NCBI GenBank assembly: GCA_964486935.1
Contig: CAZAPG010000042.1
Coordinates: 1 to 62,473, forward strand
Length of the DNA: 62,473 nt
Reading direction: 5' to 3'
DNA from: CAZAPG01 sp964486935
GTDB lineage: Bacteria > Chloroflexota > Anaerolineae > 4572-78 > J111
A program made the translations under genes and the position numbers. This document shows, one piece after another, positions 60,322 to 62,473 of this stretch (its first letter is position 1; each line of letters starts with the position of its first letter). Below the pieces are notes generated by a model. That model did no database searches. It worked only from the letters and a program-made list of their open reading frames with translations, and was not told the DNA's origin.

Positions 60322-60948
60322 TTAATTAAGAGGTTCTTTGTAAATGTGGAAAACGCAGTTAGCATTACCGTTGGCGTGGCATTCAACTTCTTCAACTTTA
60401 AAGTCTTTGCCGCCACTGGCCCAACGCAACCCCTCTTGCAAAATGCCTACCGCCCCATAGCAAATATTTCTGTCGCTGGTTCTGTTCCAGCAAACGGGGC
60501 ATTTGTAGATGGTATAGACAAAGTGGTCGTCGGCTTCGGTTACGTCGGTTTCCTGATCACTGAATTTGGTAAAGGTTTCAGCCATCGCTTTTAGCCCAAC
60601 TTTAACCTTTGTGCCCAGAGGAATAACTTTGAAGGCCAACTCACTTGCGCCAACCACCGAGCCAAACTCGCTGAGTCCCTGGGCAAAAGAGGCTCGCCCG
60701 GCCCGTAAAGCCAATCCACGACCACCGCGGGGGCCATACATCTCTTCAATGGCCTGACCAATTGCGCCAAAATCGGCAAAATCAAATTCTCTGGCCAGAT
60801 TATTAGGGGGATAATTTCCAATCAATTCGGGAACCTTGGCCAAATTAAGCACAGCTTTAATACCGTTGGTTCCCATTACTTCTTCCATGGCCATCAAATA
60901 GATGCGCCCAATTTTGTTAGGATAGTAGAGCCCGCTTTTTTCGGCCAC
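60322..60948 (-). CDS. V4R-domain protein (second copy)
   Basis: 208 aa from a GTG at 60948 with GGAGG eight bases upstream; a longer TTG start at 60961-60963 would overlap that site. It shares the layout of the protein at 40872-41492: MEEVMGTNGIKAVLNLAKVP, EEMYGPRGGRGLALRAGRAS, a Cys pair (KCPVCWNRTSDRNIC) and GAVGILQEGLRWASGGKDFK, ending in NANCVFHIYK. It probably binds a hydrophobic ligand, with metal at the Cys site. It is cotranscribed with the REC/degenerate-GGDEF gene, so ligand sensing and phospho-signalling are likely linked (inference). Confidence 0.82.
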   Translation of the reverse strand: MAEKSGLYYPNKIGRIYLMAMEEVMGTNGIKAVLNLAKVPELIGNYPPNNLAREFDFADFGAIGQAIEEMYGPRGGRGLALRAGRASFAQGLSEFGSVVGASELAFKVIPLGTKVKVGLKAMAETFTKFSDQETDVTEADDHFVYTIYKCPVCWNRTSDRNICYGAVGILQEGLRWASGGKDFKVEEVECHANGNANCVFHIYKEPLN

Positions 60949-61064
60949 TACAACTACCTCCAATGATCAAATCTGTAATTGTGATTTTTTTGCTGATTTG
61001 GCTTAATATCTAAACCGGATTTGAGAAGTTTTTATTTGACCGTAAGATTTAACAAAGTCGTTTT

Positions 61065-61094
61065 AGTATACCCCAAGCCGGTGATAAATGTCAA
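61065..61094 (-). promoter_or_regulatory. Promoter of the V4R / REC-degenerate-GGDEF pair
   Basis: On the - strand: consensus -35 TTGACA, 18-bp spacer, -10 TATACT; leader of about 110 nt before the GTG start. Confidence 0.75.
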
Positions 61095-61121
61095 CTGGAT
61101 TGACATATTTAAGCAATTGCG

Positions 61122-62473
61122 TCAGGCAAAGATGGCCTCAAAGGATTGAGCATCCAGGGTTTCTTCTTGCAGCAGACGATGCGCAATTTCATCCAGCTTG
61201 GCTTTGTTTTCGTGCAACAGGTCGATGGCTTTGTGGTAGGCCCCTTCGACAATGCGGCGAACTTCCCGGTCAATCTGGCGGGCTATCTCTTCGCTGTAGT
61301 TGCGCTGTTCGCCAATTTCTTTGCCTAAAAAGACCATTTCGTCTTTTTCGCCAAACATGAGCGGCCCAAGTTTTTCGCTCATACCGTAGCGCGTAACCAT
61401 CGCGCGGGCCATTTTGGTGGCCCGGTCCAAATCGTTGCTGGCCCCGGTGGTCACTTCGTCAAAGATAATTTCTTCGGCGGCGCGTCCGCCCATAAGGGCG
61501 ACCAAATCGGCTTCAAATTTGCTTTGGTTGGTCAAATAACGGTCGTCTACGGGTAGCGACAGGGTGTAGCCGCCGGCCATACCCCGCGCCGTAATGCTGA
61601 CTTTATGAACCGGGTCACATTCGGGGATGAGTTTCATGGTCAGGGCGTGGCCGGCTTCGTGGTAGGCAATGATGCGGCGTTCTTTTTCGGGGATAACCCG
61701 GCTTTTGCGCTCTGGCCCGGCAATAACTTTCTCAATAGCCTCCTGAAAATCTTGCATGTAAATTTGTTTTTGATTGCGCCGGGCAGCCAGAATGGCGGCC
61801 TCGTTGACCATATTTTCAATATCGGCGCCAACAAAGCCGGGCGTTTGTTTGGCAATAACGCCCAGGTCAATATCGTCGGCCATGGGTTTGCCTTTAACGT
61901 GAATGGCTAAAATTTGCTCGCGGCCTTTGCGGTCGGGTCTATCGAGCACCACCCGGCGGTCAAAGCGGCCCGGACGCAGCAGGGCCGGGTCCAGAATATC
62001 GGGCCGGTTGGTGGCGGCCACAACAATTACGTTGGTATCGGTATCAAAGCCATCCATTTCAACCAGAATCTGGTTGAGGGTTTGCTCGCGCTCATCGTGG
62101 CTGCCGCCCAGCCCCGCCCCGCGATGCCGCCCCACGGCGTCAATTTCGTCCATAAAGATAATGCAGGGGCTGTTGCGCTTGGCCTGGTCAAACAAATCGC
62201 GCACGCGGCTGGCGCCCACGCCCACAAACATCTCGACAAATTCTGAGCCGGAGATGCTGAAAAAGGGCACCCCGGCCTCGCCGGCAATGGCCTTGGCGGT
62301 TAGGGTTTTGCCGCAGCCGGGCGGCCCCACCATTAAAACGCCTTTGGGAATGCGCGCCCCCAGCGAGATGAATTTTTCGGGTTCGCGTAAAAATTCAACC
62401 ACTTCGGTGAGTTCTTGTTTGGCTTCGTCGGCCCCGGCCACATCTTCAAAGGTAACGGTGGGTTTGTCGCCGG
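61122..62473 (-). CDS. ftsH: ATP-dependent zinc metalloprotease FtsH (5' part outside window)
   Basis: About 450 aa of the C-terminal part; the frame is open to the window edge at 62473, so the N-terminal membrane segment is missing. Visible motifs: TFEDVAGADEAKQEL, Walker A MVGPPGCGKTLTAKAIAGEA, Walker B IIFMDEIDAVGRHR, SRH ATNRPDILDPALLRPGRFDR, zinc site IIAYHEAGHALTMKL, and the third ligand region in DLDRATKMARAMVTRYGMS. It degrades unfolded membrane and soluble regulatory proteins as a membrane hexamer. The gene is normal as far as seen. Confidence 0.97.
   Translation of the reverse strand, partial: GDKPTVTFEDVAGADEAKQELTEVVEFLREPEKFISLGARIPKGVLMVGPPGCGKTLTAKAIAGEAGVPFFSISGSEFVEMFVGVGASRVRDLFDQAKRNSPCIIFMDEIDAVGRHRGAGLGGSHDEREQTLNQILVEMDGFDTDTNVIVVAATNRPDILDPALLRPGRFDRRVVLDRPDRKGREQILAIHVKGKPMADDIDLGVIAKQTPGFVGADIENMVNEAAILAARRNQKQIYMQDFQEAIEKVIAGPERKSRVIPEKERRIIAYHEAGHALTMKLIPECDPVHKVSITARGMAGGYTLSLPVDDRYLTNQSKFEADLVALMGGRAAEEIIFDEVTTGASNDLDRATKMARAMVTRYGMSEKLGPLMFGEKDEMVFLGKEIGEQRNYSEEIARQIDREVRRIVEGAYHKAIDLLHENKAKLDEIAHRLLQEETLDAQSFEAIFA

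Noticed and set aside
40872..60963. Bacteriochlorophyll synthesis from V4R/BchJ-like domains
   Set aside because: No other pigment genes occur, and V4R domains are common as general ligand-binding modules.

Overview
The window (62,473 bp) reads as chromosomal DNA of a bacterium of the phylum Chloroflexota, probably of the Anaerolineae/Ardenticatenia type. This rests on gene style and not on a marker rRNA, since none is present. The style features are: very large GAF-rich histidine kinases; DUF4388 and MglA-like GTPase genes; Thr-Pro-rich lipoproteins with beta-propellers; DUF2079 and DUF2723 membrane glycosyltransferases with long secreted beta-sandwich tails; and many short interspersed repeats, some inside genes. 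Promoters of sigma-70 type (TTGNNN, 16-18 bp, TANAAT) can be read directly in front of several operons.

Layout. 0.5-4.1 kb (-): a hyuA-hyuB (hydantoinase/5-oxoprolinase family) operon. 4.3-7.4 kb (-): a small CBM48-like protein, then a two-gene unit of a TIR-transmembrane protein and a beta-propeller lipoprotein that share a duplicated extracytoplasmic domain. 7.7-16.0 kb (+): three successive GT-C-type membrane glycosyltransferases with related C-terminal modules, likely for cell-surface glycans. 16.1-25.2 kb (+): a thioredoxin-TPR protein, a zinc-ribbon/TPR protein, a FixH/YtkA-like lipoprotein, a PknB-type kinase with a sensor propeller, an MFS transporter, an unusual ABC sugar-permease/glycosyltransferase fusion and a small HAD protein. 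25.2-27.2 kb: a P1/DmpA peptidase and folB. 27.2-28.7 kb (-): an unrecognised membrane protein.

28.9-38.0 kb is the housekeeping core: rpsB-tsf-pyrH-frr-polyprenyl synthase-uppS (-) diverges from dnaG-rpoD (+), followed by tRNA-Asn(GTT) with its own promoter and terminator. 38.4-40.8 kb (+) holds a lipoprotein and a coupled pair of a 78-aa protein and a site-2 protease.

40.9-55.3 kb (-) is the most interesting part. It is a run of ten same-strand genes: DUF4388 protein, small GTPase, alpha/beta hydrolase, GlmU-like left-handed beta-helix protein, a homologue of cyanobacterial acyl-ACP reductase, a REC/degenerate-GGDEF regulator, a 2035-aa hybrid kinase with about seven GAF domains, a stand-alone receiver, a second alpha/beta hydrolase whose nucleophile serine is replaced by alanine, and a V4R-domain protein. 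A second V4R plus REC/degenerate-GGDEF pair lies at 59.4-60.9 kb under a strong promoter. I propose that these genes form an undescribed sensory system linked to fatty-acyl or aldehyde lipid metabolism; that functional link is inference.

55.7-62.5 kb also holds RNase D with two HRDC domains (+), a HAD phosphatase, a YbgC-like thioesterase, an M20 peptidase and the 3' part of ftsH, which is cut by the window edge. No CRISPR array, rRNA, integrase or complete insertion sequence was seen.
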